A stretch of 64,000 nt of DNA from Novosphingobium sp. MW5. Lineage in GTDB: Bacteria; Pseudomonadota; Alphaproteobacteria; Sphingomonadales; Sphingomonadaceae. Below the pieces are notes generated by a model that worked only from the letters and a program-made list of their open reading frames with translations, searched no databases and was not told the origin of the DNA. Made by a program: the position numbers and the translations under genes. This document shows, in pieces, positions 29,470 through 38,340 of this stretch; position 1 is the first letter of the stretch; the number at the start of each line of letters is the position of its first letter. The stretch covers positions 3,100,001 to 3,164,000 of the forward strand of contig JAPCWB010000001.1 of the NCBI GenBank assembly GCA_025938935.1, in the 5' to 3' direction.

Positions 29470-30624
29470 ATGAAACGTCAAACCCTTTGCCTGATCCTAT
29501 CGCCCCTGCTCCTCCCCCTCGCAAGCTGCGGCGCGACTGCCGCTGGGGATAGCACAATCCGGGGATCGGCCGATTTCGCCGAAACCAAGCCATTTACCAC
29601 GCGCGAGGTCGCCAAGCTGGACGAGCCCTGGGCCCTGGCCCTGCTGCCCGAAAACAAGTCCGCGCTGGTGACCGAGAAGAAGGGCAAGCTCAAGCTGGTC
29701 GATTTGACCAGCGGCGTTGTGACTGACGTCAGCGGCACGCCGCAGGTTGCCTATGGCGGACAGGGCGGTTTCGGCGACGTCGCGCTTTCACCGACGTTCA
29801 GCAAGGACGGGATGGTCTACCTGACCTGGGCCGAAGCCGGCGACGGCGACACGCGGGGCGCGGTGATGGGCCGGGCGAAGCTGGTACGCGATAACACTTC
29901 GGCACGGCTTGAAGGGCTTGAGGTTATCTGGCGGCAGGTTCCCAAGGTAACCGGACGGGGTCACTACAGCCACCGGATCCAGTTTTCGCCCGATGGCAAG
30001 TACCTGTTCCTCTCATCAGGCGAACGGCAAAAGTTTACCCCGGCGCAGGACCTGACAGTCAATCTCGGCAAGATGCTTCGCCTGACGCTGGACGGCAAAC
30101 CCGCCCCGGGCAATCCTTTCGCGGACAAGGGCGGGGTAAGCGCGGAAATCTGGTCTTATGGTCACCGCAACCTGCTCGGCGTGGCCTTCGACGCGGAGGG
30201 CCGGCTTTGGGACATCGAACATGGACCGGCAGGCGGAGACGAACTGAACCTCGTCAAACCCGGACAGAACTATGGCTGGCCGCTTGTGTCAAACGGCGAT
30301 CACTATGACGGCAAGCCCATTCCACGCCACAACACCCGGCCAGACCTAGCAGCCCCGGCGCTTAGCTGGAATCCGGTGATCGCTCCGGGCGCGATGATCA
30401 TCTGCAAGTGCGACAAGTTTCCTGCGTGGAAAGGCAATGCCCTGATCGCCGCACTGGGCGTGCAAGGGCTGGTTCGCGTTACCATCAACGGCGAGAGTGC
30501 CAAGGAGGCGGAGCGCTTCAACATGGACGCCCGCATGCGCGGCATTGCCGAAGGCTCCGATGGCCGCCTGTGGATGTTGCAAGACGGTCCCGGGGGGCAG
30601 TTGATCGAGGTTCTGCCGCGCTGA
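29470..30624 (+). CDS. Lipoprotein of the glucose/sorbosone dehydrogenase (PQQ-type beta-propeller) family
   Basis: 384 residues beginning MKRQTLCLILSPLLLPLASC, a lipoprotein signal with lipobox LASC at Cys20. The beta-propeller contains DEPWALALLPENKSALVTEK, GGQGGFGDVALSPTF, HRIQFSPDGKYLFLSSGE, IWSYGHRNLLGVAFD and WDIEHGPAGGDELN, all hallmarks of soluble PQQ-dependent aldose sugar dehydrogenases (Asd/YliI-like). It would oxidise sugars or polyols at the outer surface of the inner membrane or in the outer membrane, using PQQ. No PQQ synthesis genes are present in the window. It is divergent from rnhB with almost no spacing. Confidence 0.9.
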   Translation: MKRQTLCLILSPLLLPLASCGATAAGDSTIRGSADFAETKPFTTREVAKLDEPWALALLPENKSALVTEKKGKLKLVDLTSGVVTDVSGTPQVAYGGQGGFGDVALSPTFSKDGMVYLTWAEAGDGDTRGAVMGRAKLVRDNTSARLEGLEVIWRQVPKVTGRGHYSHRIQFSPDGKYLFLSSGERQKFTPAQDLTVNLGKMLRLTLDGKPAPGNPFADKGGVSAEIWSYGHRNLLGVAFDAEGRLWDIEHGPAGGDELNLVKPGQNYGWPLVSNGDHYDGKPIPRHNTRPDLAAPALSWNPVIAPGAMIICKCDKFPAWKGNALIAALGVQGLVRVTINGESAKEAERFNMDARMRGIAEGSDGRLWMLQDGPGGQLIEVLPR

Positions 30625-30666
30625 ATCGTTGCACGGGGGCGCTTTCGCCCTATCGGCCCGCGCTTC

Positions 30667-31176
30667 ATGGCCAACCTGATCCCCCTTGCCGATGTTTCGC
30701 CCGACCTGGTCGAGCAGGTGCTCGACATCGCTTTCGAGCCCGAACGCCGCCAGCGTACCGCCTACAAGGTGCGCGAGGGGACTGACTGGCTGCCCGGCCT
30801 GTCTTTTGCCGCGCTCGACGAGGATGACATGTTGGCCGGCACGATCCAGTGCTGGCCCGTCGCGCTGACTGACGAAGCTGGCCGCCGCCACCCGATGATC
30901 ATGGTTGGCCCCGTCGCCGTCCTGCCGGAGCATCAGGGGCGCGGATACGGCAAGGCCCTGATGACGGCCGCGCTGGCCGCGATCGACCCGCGCGCGCCGC
31001 TGCCGCAGGTCATGATTGGCGATCCTGAGTATTATGGCCGCTTCTGGGGCTTCACCAACGAGCGTACTGGCGGGTGGGACCTCCCCGGCCCGTTCGAGCA
31101 GCGCCGCCTGCTGGTGCGCTGCGAGAACCCGGCCGTCCTGCCCGAAAAGGGCATGCTGGGGCCTTGGCGCGGCTGA
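30667..31176 (+). CDS. GNAT-family N-acetyltransferase (YhbS-like)
   Basis: 169 residues. The acetyl-CoA binding motif A is VGPVAVLPEHQGRGYGKALM (with the Gln/Arg-x-x-Gly-x-Gly pattern QGRGYG), followed by IGDPEYYGRFWGFTNERTGG, typical of YhbS-like acetyltransferases. The acceptor substrate is unknown. It begins 42 bp after the dehydrogenase gene and precedes DUF1285, Nudix and cca on the same strand, likely as the head of a small operon. Confidence 0.9.
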   Translation: MANLIPLADVSPDLVEQVLDIAFEPERRQRTAYKVREGTDWLPGLSFAALDEDDMLAGTIQCWPVALTDEAGRRHPMIMVGPVAVLPEHQGRGYGKALMTAALAAIDPRAPLPQVMIGDPEYYGRFWGFTNERTGGWDLPGPFEQRRLLVRCENPAVLPEKGMLGPWRG

Positions 31177-31199
31177 ACCGATCTGGCATCGACTCTCCG

Positions 31200-31745
31200 A
31201 TGCCTTACGAACCGCCACCCGAACTTGCCGGACTGTCGCTGAGCGAAATTGCCGGGCTGGTCGAGGCGCGCAAATTGCCGCCTGTGGACCAGTGGCAGCC
31301 GGATAAACGCGGCGACTCTGAAATGCGCATCGCTACCGACGGCAAGTGGTTCCACCAGGGCGGAGAGATCACCCGACCGGCCATGGTCCGCGCCTTCTCC
31401 TCCCTGCTGCGGCGCGATGCGGACGGCCAGCACTGGCTGGTGACGCCGCAGGAAATGCTCTCCATCGAGGTCGAGGATGCCGCCTTCGTGGCGGTGGATG
31501 TAGTGCGGCAGGGCGACGCCCTCGCCTTCCGCCTCAATAGCGACGACACTGTGATTGCGGGGCCGGACCACCCAATCATGGCGCGCGGCAATGCCGAGGT
31601 GCCGGCGCTCTACGTCGGCGTGCGGCACGGCAGCGAAGCGCGGCTTAACCGCTCGACCTATGCCCAGCTGATCGAACTGGCACTCGAGGGCGGTGAACTA
31701 TCTGTCACCAGCCGGGGCCAGACCTTTCCCTTGGTGCCGCGATGA
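31200..31745 (+). CDS. DUF1285 family protein
   Basis: 181 residues starting at the ATG at 31200 (MPYEPPPELAGLSLSEIAGL). The family core is visible: CDIRIA-like SEMRIATDGKWFHQGGEITR, MVRAFSSLLRRDADGQHWLV, TPQEMLSIEVEDAAFVAVDV and GVRHGSEARLNRSTYAQLIE. Proteins of this family form small beta-rich folds, and no biochemical role is established to my knowledge. Its stop overlaps the Nudix start by 4 bp (ATGA), giving tight coupling with a nucleotide-hydrolysing partner. Confidence 0.9.
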   Translation: MPYEPPPELAGLSLSEIAGLVEARKLPPVDQWQPDKRGDSEMRIATDGKWFHQGGEITRPAMVRAFSSLLRRDADGQHWLVTPQEMLSIEVEDAAFVAVDVVRQGDALAFRLNSDDTVIAGPDHPIMARGNAEVPALYVGVRHGSEARLNRSTYAQLIELALEGGELSVTSRGQTFPLVPR

Positions 31746-32338
31746 GCGACCTGCACACGCGGGTATCCGCACTTTACCGGGCCGGTTATGATGGCTCCCC
31801 CGCCCCAGCGCTGTTCGAGGATTGGAGCGCGGTCAAGGTCGAGCAGTTTCGCCCTGCCGCCGTCCTCGTCGCCATGACCGAGCGTGAGGAGCCGGGCATG
31901 ATCCTGCTGCACCGCCCCTCGAACATGCGCGCGCACCCGGGTCAAATCGCGTTTCCCGGCGGCAAGGTTGATCCCGGCGAGAGCGCCGAGGAAGCCGCCC
32001 TGCGCGAGGCGTGGGAAGAGCTGGCCATTCCGCCTGAAAAAGTGCGTATCATCGGCAAGGGCGATATCTATCGGGCGCATTCGGGCTTCGAGATCACCCC
32101 GGTACTCGCTACGGTTCCCCCCGATCTTGAAATCATTCCCAACCCCACCGAGGTGGCCCAGTGGTTTGAACCACCGGTTGCACATATGCTCGATCCGGCT
32201 AACCACGCGGAGAAGTGGGCGGAATGGGAAGGCGGCATGCGGCCATATTACGAAATCCTGTGGAGAGAGCATAACACCTGGGGGGTGACCGCGGCGATCA
32301 TCGTCAACATGGCAAAGCGGCTAGGCTGGCATGGCTGA
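31742..32338 (+). CDS. Nudix hydrolase, CoA pyrophosphatase type
   Basis: 198 residues. The Nudix box is GGKVDPGESAEEAALREAWE followed by ELAI, preceded by RPSNMRAHPGQIAFPGG, the UPF0035 signature of CoA diphosphatases (NudL/YeaB-like), which hydrolyse CoA to phosphopantetheine and 3',5'-ADP. The C-terminal region (YEILWREHNTWGVTAAIIVN) is also family-typical. It overlaps DUF1285 by 4 bp and the cca gene by 8 bp. Identification of the subclass is by motif only. Confidence 0.92.
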   Translation: MSDLHTRVSALYRAGYDGSPAPALFEDWSAVKVEQFRPAAVLVAMTEREEPGMILLHRPSNMRAHPGQIAFPGGKVDPGESAEEAALREAWEELAIPPEKVRIIGKGDIYRAHSGFEITPVLATVPPDLEIIPNPTEVAQWFEPPVAHMLDPANHAEKWAEWEGGMRPYYEILWREHNTWGVTAAIIVNMAKRLGWHG

Positions 32339-33500
32339 ACGGCTGCCCGTAGCCGACTGGACGTCGCGCGAGGACCTTGCGGCGCTGGTCACGGCACTTG
32401 GCCCCGGGAACGCGCGTTACGTAGGCGGCGCGGTGCGCGACACGTTGCTCGGGATCGACGTCAAGGACGTCGACATTGCCACGCCGCTGCGGCCGCTGAA
32501 AGTGATCGGAAAGCTTAAGGACGCCGGCATCAAGGCAATTCCCACGGGCATAGATCATGGCACGGTCACCGCGCTGATCCCTTTCGGGCCGATCGAAATC
32601 ACCACCTTGCGCCATGATGTCAGCACTGACGGCCGCCGCGCAACCGTGGCCTTTGCTGACGACTGGCAGGACGATGCGGCGCGGCGCGATTTCACCATGA
32701 ACGCACTTTATGCCGATCCCGAGACGCTTGAAGTCCACGACTGGTTCGGTGGTCTCGATGACCTGAAGGCGCGGCGCGTCCGGTTTATCGGCGATGCTCG
32801 TGAGCGCATCCGCGAAGACCACTTGCGGATCCTGCGCTATTTCCGGTTCCAGGCACGGTTTGGATCACAGCCGGCGGATGGAGAAGCCGAGGCCGCCTGT
32901 TCCGAACTGGCCGCAACGCTCAAGGGCTTGTCGCGCGAGCGGATCGGCATGGAGATGCTCAACCTGCTCGGCCTGCCCGATCCCGCGCCAACCGTGACGC
33001 GCATGCAGGAGCTGGGCGTGCTGGCCGAAGTCCTGCCGGAAGCAGACGTGGCCGCGCTTGCGGCGCTGGTGGCGCAGGAACAGAAGCAAGCCATCGCCCC
33101 GGACCCGTTTCGCCGCCTCGCCGCGCTGCTACCTGCTGACGTGCCGCTGGCCGAACAGGTGGCGAGCAGGTTCCGCCTTTCCGGCGCGCAGAAGAAACGG
33201 CTGGCGACGGCGGCAGGGCGCAGTGCCAGCGAGCACGATGCCCGCGCCCTCGCCTACCGCCTCGGCCTTGATGGCGCGCTCGACCGATTGCTGATCACCG
33301 CGGCTGACACCTCCGCCCTCCCGGGCTGGGACATACCCACTTTCCCGCTAAAGGGCGGCGAGATCGTGGCGCGAGGTGTGAAGGCAGGTCCCGAAGTCGC
33401 CCGCATCCTGCGCACGGTTGAGGACCAGTGGATCGCCACTGGCTTCGATAACGCCCGGATTCCGGCCTTCCTCGATGCCGCCATCGCCGCGGTCAGGTAA
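32331..33500 (+). CDS. cca: CCA tRNA nucleotidyltransferase
   Basis: 389 residues of the class II nucleotidyltransferase/poly(A) polymerase fold: ARYVGGAVRDTLLGIDVKDV with the DVDIA metal-binding aspartates, RHDVSTDGRRATVAFADDWQ, RRDFTMNALYAD and ERIREDHLRILRYFRFQARF. It adds or repairs the 3' CCA end of tRNAs. The helical C-terminal part is less conserved. The gene overlaps the preceding Nudix gene by 8 bp, a frequent pairing in alphaproteobacteria. No tRNA genes are in the window. Confidence 0.94.
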   Translation: MAERLPVADWTSREDLAALVTALGPGNARYVGGAVRDTLLGIDVKDVDIATPLRPLKVIGKLKDAGIKAIPTGIDHGTVTALIPFGPIEITTLRHDVSTDGRRATVAFADDWQDDAARRDFTMNALYADPETLEVHDWFGGLDDLKARRVRFIGDARERIREDHLRILRYFRFQARFGSQPADGEAEAACSELAATLKGLSRERIGMEMLNLLGLPDPAPTVTRMQELGVLAEVLPEADVAALAALVAQEQKQAIAPDPFRRLAALLPADVPLAEQVASRFRLSGAQKKRLATAAGRSASEHDARALAYRLGLDGALDRLLITAADTSALPGWDIPTFPLKGGEIVARGVKAGPEVARILRTVEDQWIATGFDNARIPAFLDAAIAAVR

Positions 33501-33530
33501 GCGAAAGCCGGCGCGCGATATGGTTCGGGC

Positions 33531-34190
33531 ATGAACCCTGAAGACCTGATTGATTTCCTCAAGGGGCAACCGCTGCTGTCACTGGCGTTGGCCGCGGTCT
33601 TCGTCACGGTTTTGGGCGGGATGCTGCGCCCCGCCCTTCCGCGCCTTGGCGGCGTGGTTCGCGGGCTGGGCAATCTGGGCCTCGTGGCTGCGCTGCTGCT
33701 GACCATCGCGCAGGTTGCGCGGCTCAATCCCGGCGCAGAGTTCAGCCTGCCCGGCGTCGGCTTGCCCGAACAGAAGGTTGAGGGCACCGAAACGAGGGTA
33801 CAAATGTCGCGCGACGGGCATTTCTGGATCCGCACAGAGGTCAACGGTGCGCCGGTGCGCTTCATGGTCGATACCGGCGCGACGCTGACCGCAATGTCGC
33901 CGCCAGTGGCCGAGCGCGCCGCCGTGGAGAAACAGCCGATGCGCGCGCCAGTGATCCTCAAGACAGCCAATGGCCAAACCATGGCCGAACTGGTGACTAT
34001 CGAGGAATTGCGCTTCGGCAACGTGGTCGCCCGCGATCTCGATGCGGTAGTCGCGCCAGGTCTGGGCGAGACCAACGTGCTCGGCATGAACTTCCTGTCG
34101 CGGCTCAAGTCCTGGCGGGTCGAGGGCAAGACTCTGGTGCTGGTGCCCAACAACCCGCAGGCTCCGCTGGCAGGTGACGAACCCGCCTAG
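33531..34190 (+). CDS. TIGR02281-type retropepsin-like aspartic protease
   Basis: 219 residues. One or two N-terminal hydrophobic helices ([37 protein letters not shown]) anchor a periplasmic domain. The single catalytic motif is [16 protein letters not shown] (DTG at about residue 117), and [18 protein letters not shown] closes the fold. As in retroviral proteases the enzyme would work as a dimer. Such clan AA proteases are common in alphaproteobacteria; substrates are largely unknown. Its 3' end overlaps parC by 4 bp in convergent orientation. Confidence 0.9.
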   Translation: MNPEDLIDFLKGQPLLSLALAAVFVTVLGGMLRPALPRLGGVVRGLGNLGLVAALLLTIAQVARLNPGAEFSLPGVGLPEQKVEGTETRVQMSRDGHFWIRTEVNGAPVRFMVDTGATLTAMSPPVAERAAVEKQPMRAPVILKTANGQTMAELVTIEELRFGNVVARDLDAVVAPGLGETNVLGMNFLSRLKSWRVEGKTLVLVPNNPQAPLAGDEPA

Positions 34191-36472
34191 AACTTGTTAT
34201 CCCTCGGGAAGCCCGTTGGCGGCAGACGTCCGGCCGCGCCGCGCGCGACCTTCCACAGGCGCATGTCGCTTTCGGTGCGGGTGCGGCCAGTTTCGCCGCC
34301 CATCTTCCAGCTGAGGCCCTCATCGAGCTTAAGCGTCACCGCATCGGCGAGGCCTCCGTCGCGATAGCGTTGCAGCGTGACGCCCTGCCCCTTGGCGAGC
34401 ACGGGCAGTTCCTCGAGGCTGAAGATCACCAGCTTGCGGTTGTCACCCACCACTGCAACGTGATCGTGCTCGGCGGGGATTTCGCGCACCACGGCGAGCT
34501 TCACGCCGGGTTTTGTCGTCATCACGCCGCGGCCCTTGCGGGTTTCGGCGAGCAGCTCGTCGGCCTCCGCTGCGAAGCCGCGCCCGGCGTTGCTGGCCAG
34601 CAGGAGCTGCGCCTTGGGGCGATAGACCAGCAGGGCGACAATCTCTGCCCCGGCATCGATATCCACCATGGTCCGGATCGGCTCGCCAAAGCCGCGCGCG
34701 GAGGGGAGCTTGTCGCAACCGAGCGTGTAGAAGCGGCCATTGTCGCAGGCGACCAGCAGCTTGTCGGTGGTCTGAGCATGGAGCGCGAAGGCGGGGCCGT
34801 CGCCCTCCTTGAACTTGAACTCCTTGTCGAGCGGCTCGTGGCCAGAGGCACCGCGCACCCAGCCCTTGGCCGAGAGGATCACCGTTACCGGTGCCTTCTC
34901 GATCATCGCGTCCATGCTGAATTCCACCGTCGGCGCGGCCTCGGCAATCGTCGTGCGGCGGCGGCCGAGCGCAGTGTCCTCCGCATAGTCCTTGCGCAGG
35001 TTGCCCAAATCACGCTTCAGCCGCGTGCGCTGGCGAGCCGGGCTTTCGAGCAGCTTTTCCAGTTCGTCCTTCTCGGCCAGCAGGTCATCCCGCTCGCGCC
35101 GCAGCTCCATCTCCTCGAGCTTGCGCAGGGAGCGGAGCCGCATGTTGAGAATGGCTTCGGCCTGGCGGTCGGTCAGGCTGAACTCGGCCATCATCACCGC
35201 CTTGGGCTCATCCTCGGTGCGGATGATCTCGATGATCCGGTCAAGGTTGAGGTAGGCGATGATATAGCCGTCGAGCAGTTCGAGCCGGTCGGCGATCTTC
35301 GCCAACCGGTGCTGGCTGCGCCTGATCAGGATGTCGATCTGGCTCTTGACCCATTCGAGCAGCAGAAGCCGCAGCGAAAGCACGCCGGGGGTGCGTGTAT
35401 CGTCGAGCACGTTGAGGTTGAGGCTGAACCGGTTTTCCAGATCGGTCAGCTTGAACAGCGATTCCTTGAGCAGCTCCGGATCGACATTGCGGCTCTTGGG
35501 CACGAAGACGATGCGGATCTGCTCGTCGCTCTCATCGCGCACGTCCTCCAGGATCGGCAGCTTCTTGTCGGCAATAAGCTGGGCCACCTGTTCGATCAGC
35601 TTGCTCTTGCCGACCATGTAGGGGATCTCGGAAATGACGAGCTGCCACTGGCCGCCCGGCAGTTTCTCGATGCCGGTCTCTTCCCAGTTGCCGTCCTTGT
35701 CCTTGCCGGTCGAAAAGCGCCCGCGCACGCGGATCGCGCCCTTGCCGGTTTCGTAGGCGCGGCTGATCACTTCCGGGCTGTCGACGATGACGCCGCCGGT
35801 CGGTAGGTCCGGCCCGTGGAAAATCTCCATCAGCTGGGCGTGCTCGGCGTGCGGATTGTCGATCAGCATCAGCGTCGCGTCGATGATCTCGTGGACGTTG
35901 TGGCTGGGGATGCTGGTCGCCATGCCCACGGCGATGCCCGATGACCCATTGGCCAGCAGGTTGGGGAACAGGCCGGGGAAGATTTCCGGCTCTTCCTCTT
36001 CGCCATTGTAGGTCGGGATGAAGGTCACAGTGCCTTCATCGAGCCCGGCCATCAGCTGGACCGCGGTCTTGGTCAGCCGTGCTTCGGTGTAGCGATAGGC
36101 GGCGGCGTTATCGCCGTCGATATTGCCGAAGTTTCCCTGCCCTTCGACCAGCGGATAGCGCAGGCTGAAATCCTGCGCGAGGCGGACCATCGCGTCATAG
36201 ACCGACTGGTCACCATGCGGGTGGTACTTGCCGATCACGTCACCCACCACGCGCGCCGACTTCTTGAAGGCATCGCTGGGGTTGAGCTTCAACTGCCGCA
36301 TTGCCCAGAGCAGGCGGCGATGCACCGGCTTCAACCCGTCGCGCAGGTCGGGCAGCGAGCGCGCGGTTATCGTCGACAGCGCATAGACGAGATAGCGCTC
36401 GGACAGCGCGCTATCGAAAGGCGCATCGACGATGGCGTCAAAGGGATCGGGTTCGGTCGTAGCGGTTACCAT
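34187..36472 (-). CDS. parC: DNA topoisomerase IV subunit A
   Basis: 761 residues. The breakage-reunion domain includes [39 protein letters not shown] and the active-site tyrosine in [12 protein letters not shown]. The C-terminal beta-pinwheel has several repeats ([32 protein letters not shown]). Together with ParE it decatenates sister chromosomes. Absence of the GyrA box in the C-terminal domain and the alphaproteobacterial GDQ reading at the quinolone-determining region favour ParC over GyrA. parE is not adjacent. Secure. Confidence 0.95.
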   Translation of the reverse strand: MVTATTEPDPFDAIVDAPFDSALSERYLVYALSTITARSLPDLRDGLKPVHRRLLWAMRQLKLNPSDAFKKSARVVGDVIGKYHPHGDQSVYDAMVRLAQDFSLRYPLVEGQGNFGNIDGDNAAAYRYTEARLTKTAVQLMAGLDEGTVTFIPTYNGEEEEPEIFPGLFPNLLANGSSGIAVGMATSIPSHNVHEIIDATLMLIDNPHAEHAQLMEIFHGPDLPTGGVIVDSPEVISRAYETGKGAIRVRGRFSTGKDKDGNWEETGIEKLPGGQWQLVISEIPYMVGKSKLIEQVAQLIADKKLPILEDVRDESDEQIRIVFVPKSRNVDPELLKESLFKLTDLENRFSLNLNVLDDTRTPGVLSLRLLLLEWVKSQIDILIRRSQHRLAKIADRLELLDGYIIAYLNLDRIIEIIRTEDEPKAVMMAEFSLTDRQAEAILNMRLRSLRKLEEMELRRERDDLLAEKDELEKLLESPARQRTRLKRDLGNLRKDYAEDTALGRRRTTIAEAAPTVEFSMDAMIEKAPVTVILSAKGWVRGASGHEPLDKEFKFKEGDGPAFALHAQTTDKLLVACDNGRFYTLGCDKLPSARGFGEPIRTMVDIDAGAEIVALLVYRPKAQLLLASNAGRGFAAEADELLAETRKGRGVMTTKPGVKLAVVREIPAEHDHVAVVGDNRKLVIFSLEELPVLAKGQGVTLQRYRDGGLADAVTLKLDEGLSWKMGGETGRTRTESDMRLWKVARGAAGRLPPTGFPRDNKF

Positions 36473-36589
36473 GGCCCGGATGCCTTAGCCGTGCGACCGG
36501 GCGGGCGGAACCGGGGGAACCAGTTTTTCCGCCGTTCGTTCTGATCTTCCGAACACCCTGCCCACAAGGGCACAATCCCGGAGCACATC

Positions 36590-37129
36590 ATGACAAAGCG
36601 CGTCCTCATTCTCGCCACCGACGGTTTCGAGCAGTCCGAACTGATGGACCCGAAAAAGGCGCTCGAAGATGCCGGTTTCGAAACCGTTGTCGCGAGCATG
36701 AAGCCCGGCGTCATCCGCGGCTGGAAGGACAAGGACTGGGGCGAGAGCGTCTCGGTCGACGCCCTGCTCGACGATGTCGAAGCCGCCGATTTTGACGCCC
36801 TGCTGCTTCCCGGCGGGCAGATGAACCCCGATATCATGCGCATGCAGCCGCGCGCCATTGAACTGGTCGAAGACTTCGACGACGCCGAAAAGCCGATCGC
36901 CGCGATCTGCCATGGCCCCTGGCTGCTGGTTGAGGCCGACATTGTTGACGGCAAGCGCGTCACCGGCTGGCCCTCGATCCGCACCGACCTCGAAAACGCC
37001 GGCGCCGAAGTGCTCGACGAACAGGTTGTGGTCGATGGCCACCTGATCACCAGCCGCATGCCCGGCGACATCCCGGCCTTCAACGAGGCCTTCATCGCCG
37101 CGATCAACGAATTGGAAGAGGTCGACTGA
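36590..37129 (+). CDS. PfpI/DJ-1-family protein (type 1 glutamine amidotransferase-like)
   Basis: 179 residues: MTKRVLILATDGFEQSELMD, then DALLLPGGQMNPDIMRMQP, and the nucleophile-elbow cysteine in PIAAICHGPWLLVEADIV, followed by DEQVVVDGHLITSRMPGDIP. This matches the PfpI/YhbO subgroup of the DJ-1 superfamily, with reported glyoxalase III-like, deglycase or chaperone activities. The partner acidic residue is the Glu of FEQSE. It is divergent from parC with a gap of about 117 bp. A start codon with a short upstream ggag supports the N-terminus. Confidence 0.9.
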   Translation: MTKRVLILATDGFEQSELMDPKKALEDAGFETVVASMKPGVIRGWKDKDWGESVSVDALLDDVEAADFDALLLPGGQMNPDIMRMQPRAIELVEDFDDAEKPIAAICHGPWLLVEADIVDGKRVTGWPSIRTDLENAGAEVLDEQVVVDGHLITSRMPGDIPAFNEAFIAAINELEEVD

Positions 37130-37199
37130 TCCGAGCCAAGTTGATGAAGTACATGCTGGGCGCGGATAACTCGCCATAGAGGCGCGCCCAGACGCAGCA

Positions 37200-37223
37200 A
37201 AGCCGCGCTGGGGGGCGCGGCTT
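37200..37223 (+). terminator. Hairpin downstream of the PfpI gene, weak terminator candidate
   Basis: A perfect 8-bp stem aagccgcg / cgcggctt encloses an 8-base loop. There is no run of T after it, so termination is uncertain. The rest of the 263 bp between 37129 and 37393 shows nothing I can identify. Confidence 0.3.
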
Positions 37224-37392
37224 CTGGAGGTAGTGGAACTGGACAAGGTCAAAGAGCGGGGTGGAGCTTGGCAGGTTTTGGGCGTGTAGGAAAATGGTTT
37301 GCAATCACGCGCACGACGTTCGCAAATCCCAGTCGCAAGCAAGATCAGAAACGAACAATCAATTCACAAGCCACGCCCCAGATTCCGTACTC

Positions 37393-37890
37393 CTAGATGA
37401 GAGGTCCAGTAAACTCTACCTGCACTTCAGAGCCCATGGTGTAAATCATCATTCTATAATAATGACCGTCAGAAGAGTTCTTGAAAACAATATCTGACCC
37501 ACCTTGCATGAACGGCTTAGTTTCGTATCTGAATCCACGCCTTCCGAGTGAAGTCTTGTGGAAATCCACCACTTCCGCAAGTCCGGAACTCACCCGGTAC
37601 ACGACCTGGTAGGCGTCTTGGCCGTAGCGCTTCTTCGACGAAGAAGATCGTATCGTCGCTCCGGGCATCACGTCAAAAAAGTCTGGAACATTAGATTCAT
37701 GCCCTGACGACCTTGCAGGCATGCTGCCGCCGACCGCAACAGCGGCTCCACTGGCAGCATTAACTTCCGGAGATGCGGGTGCAGAGTATTGCGTTGCAGA
37801 ACTATTTCCATCCCCGCAGGCTGCGAGCGCGAAATAGGAAATACTGCTCACGGCTGCCGCCAACTTGAAGCGTAACGACCTTTGCATGAC
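37393..37890 (-). CDS. Putative lipoprotein in an AT-richer patch
   Basis: 165 residues from the Met at 37890 (MQRSLRFKLAAAVSSISYFA followed by LAAC). The lipobox LAAC predicts an acylated N-terminal Cys; a Ser/Ala-rich linker follows, then a compact C-terminal part (YGQDAYQVVYRVSSGLAEVV, RRGFRYETKPFMQGGSDIVF). Codons use noticeably more A and T (aga, aat, tct) than neighbouring genes, suggesting recent acquisition or weak selection. The family is not recognised. It is flanked by 263 bp of unassigned DNA and by the ferredoxin gene. Confidence 0.65.
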   Translation of the reverse strand, partial: VMQRSLRFKLAAAVSSISYFALAACGDGNSSATQYSAPASPEVNAASGAAVAVGGSMPARSSGHESNVPDFFDVMPGATIRSSSSKKRYGQDAYQVVYRVSSGLAEVVDFHKTSLGRRGFRYETKPFMQGGSDIVFKNSSDGHYYRMMIYTMGSEVQVEFTGPLI

Positions 37891-38007
37891 AATCTCCAGA
37901 CCTTCGAGAGCAAGTTGAAGACCGCCCCACGCAGCACTCCGCCTACCGGCTCCCATCCCCCAAATTTGGCTGAACATACCCAGCCCCCGCAGAAATGCAC
38001 GCCCTCT

Positions 38008-38337
38008 CTACAACCGCTGCATATCCCGGCTCTCCCCTGGAATTCGCACTTCCATACCGTCCAGCGCCTCGCCCAGTTCGATCTGGCATGAAAGCCTGCT
38101 GGTGCGCGTAACCCCTGCCGCCAAGTCCAGCATGTCCTCCTCGTCGTCACTCGCGCGCGGCAGCTTGTCGAACCACTCCGGCGCGACGATGACGTGGCAG
38201 GTGGAGCAGGCCATCTGGCCTTCGCAGGTGCCTTCGAGCGGCATCCCGGCGGCCTGAGCCGCTTCGAGCAGGCGGGTGCCGGGTTCGGCTTCGGCGAATA
38301 GTTCGGCGTCACCGTTGATGAACTTGATGCGGACCAC
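38008..38337 (-). CDS. 2Fe-2S ferredoxin, adrenodoxin type
   Basis: 109 residues starting at GTG (38337), with ggag 8 bp upstream. Cluster ligands follow the adrenodoxin spacing: Cys38, Cys44, Cys47 (CEGQMACSTCHV) and Cys84 (RLSCQIELGE). The acidic patch SDDEEDMLDLAAGV is typical for partner docking. Such ferredoxins act in Fe-S cluster assembly or feed cytochrome P450s; placing it directly after a cysteine desulfurase supports the first. The desulfurase stop, in the shifted reading, is 3 bp upstream. Confidence 0.93.
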   Translation of the reverse strand: MVRIKFINGDAELFAEAEPGTRLLEAAQAAGMPLEGTCEGQMACSTCHVIVAPEWFDKLPRASDDEEDMLDLAAGVTRTSRLSCQIELGEALDGMEVRIPGESRDMQRL

Positions 38338-38340
38338 GGG

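Noticed and set aside
34370..35806. 478-residue plus-strand open frame over parC
   Set aside because: Antisense shadow of parC.
36220..36260. GDQ in place of the usual Ser at the ParC quinolone-resistance position
   Set aside because: Gln is the natural residue here in alphaproteobacterial ParC, so it is not evidence of an acquired resistance mutation.
37848..38340. Cysteine desulfurase with a 166-residue C-terminal extension
   Set aside because: The extra part is the out-of-frame reading of the ferredoxin gene; a one-base slip at the desulfurase end explains it.
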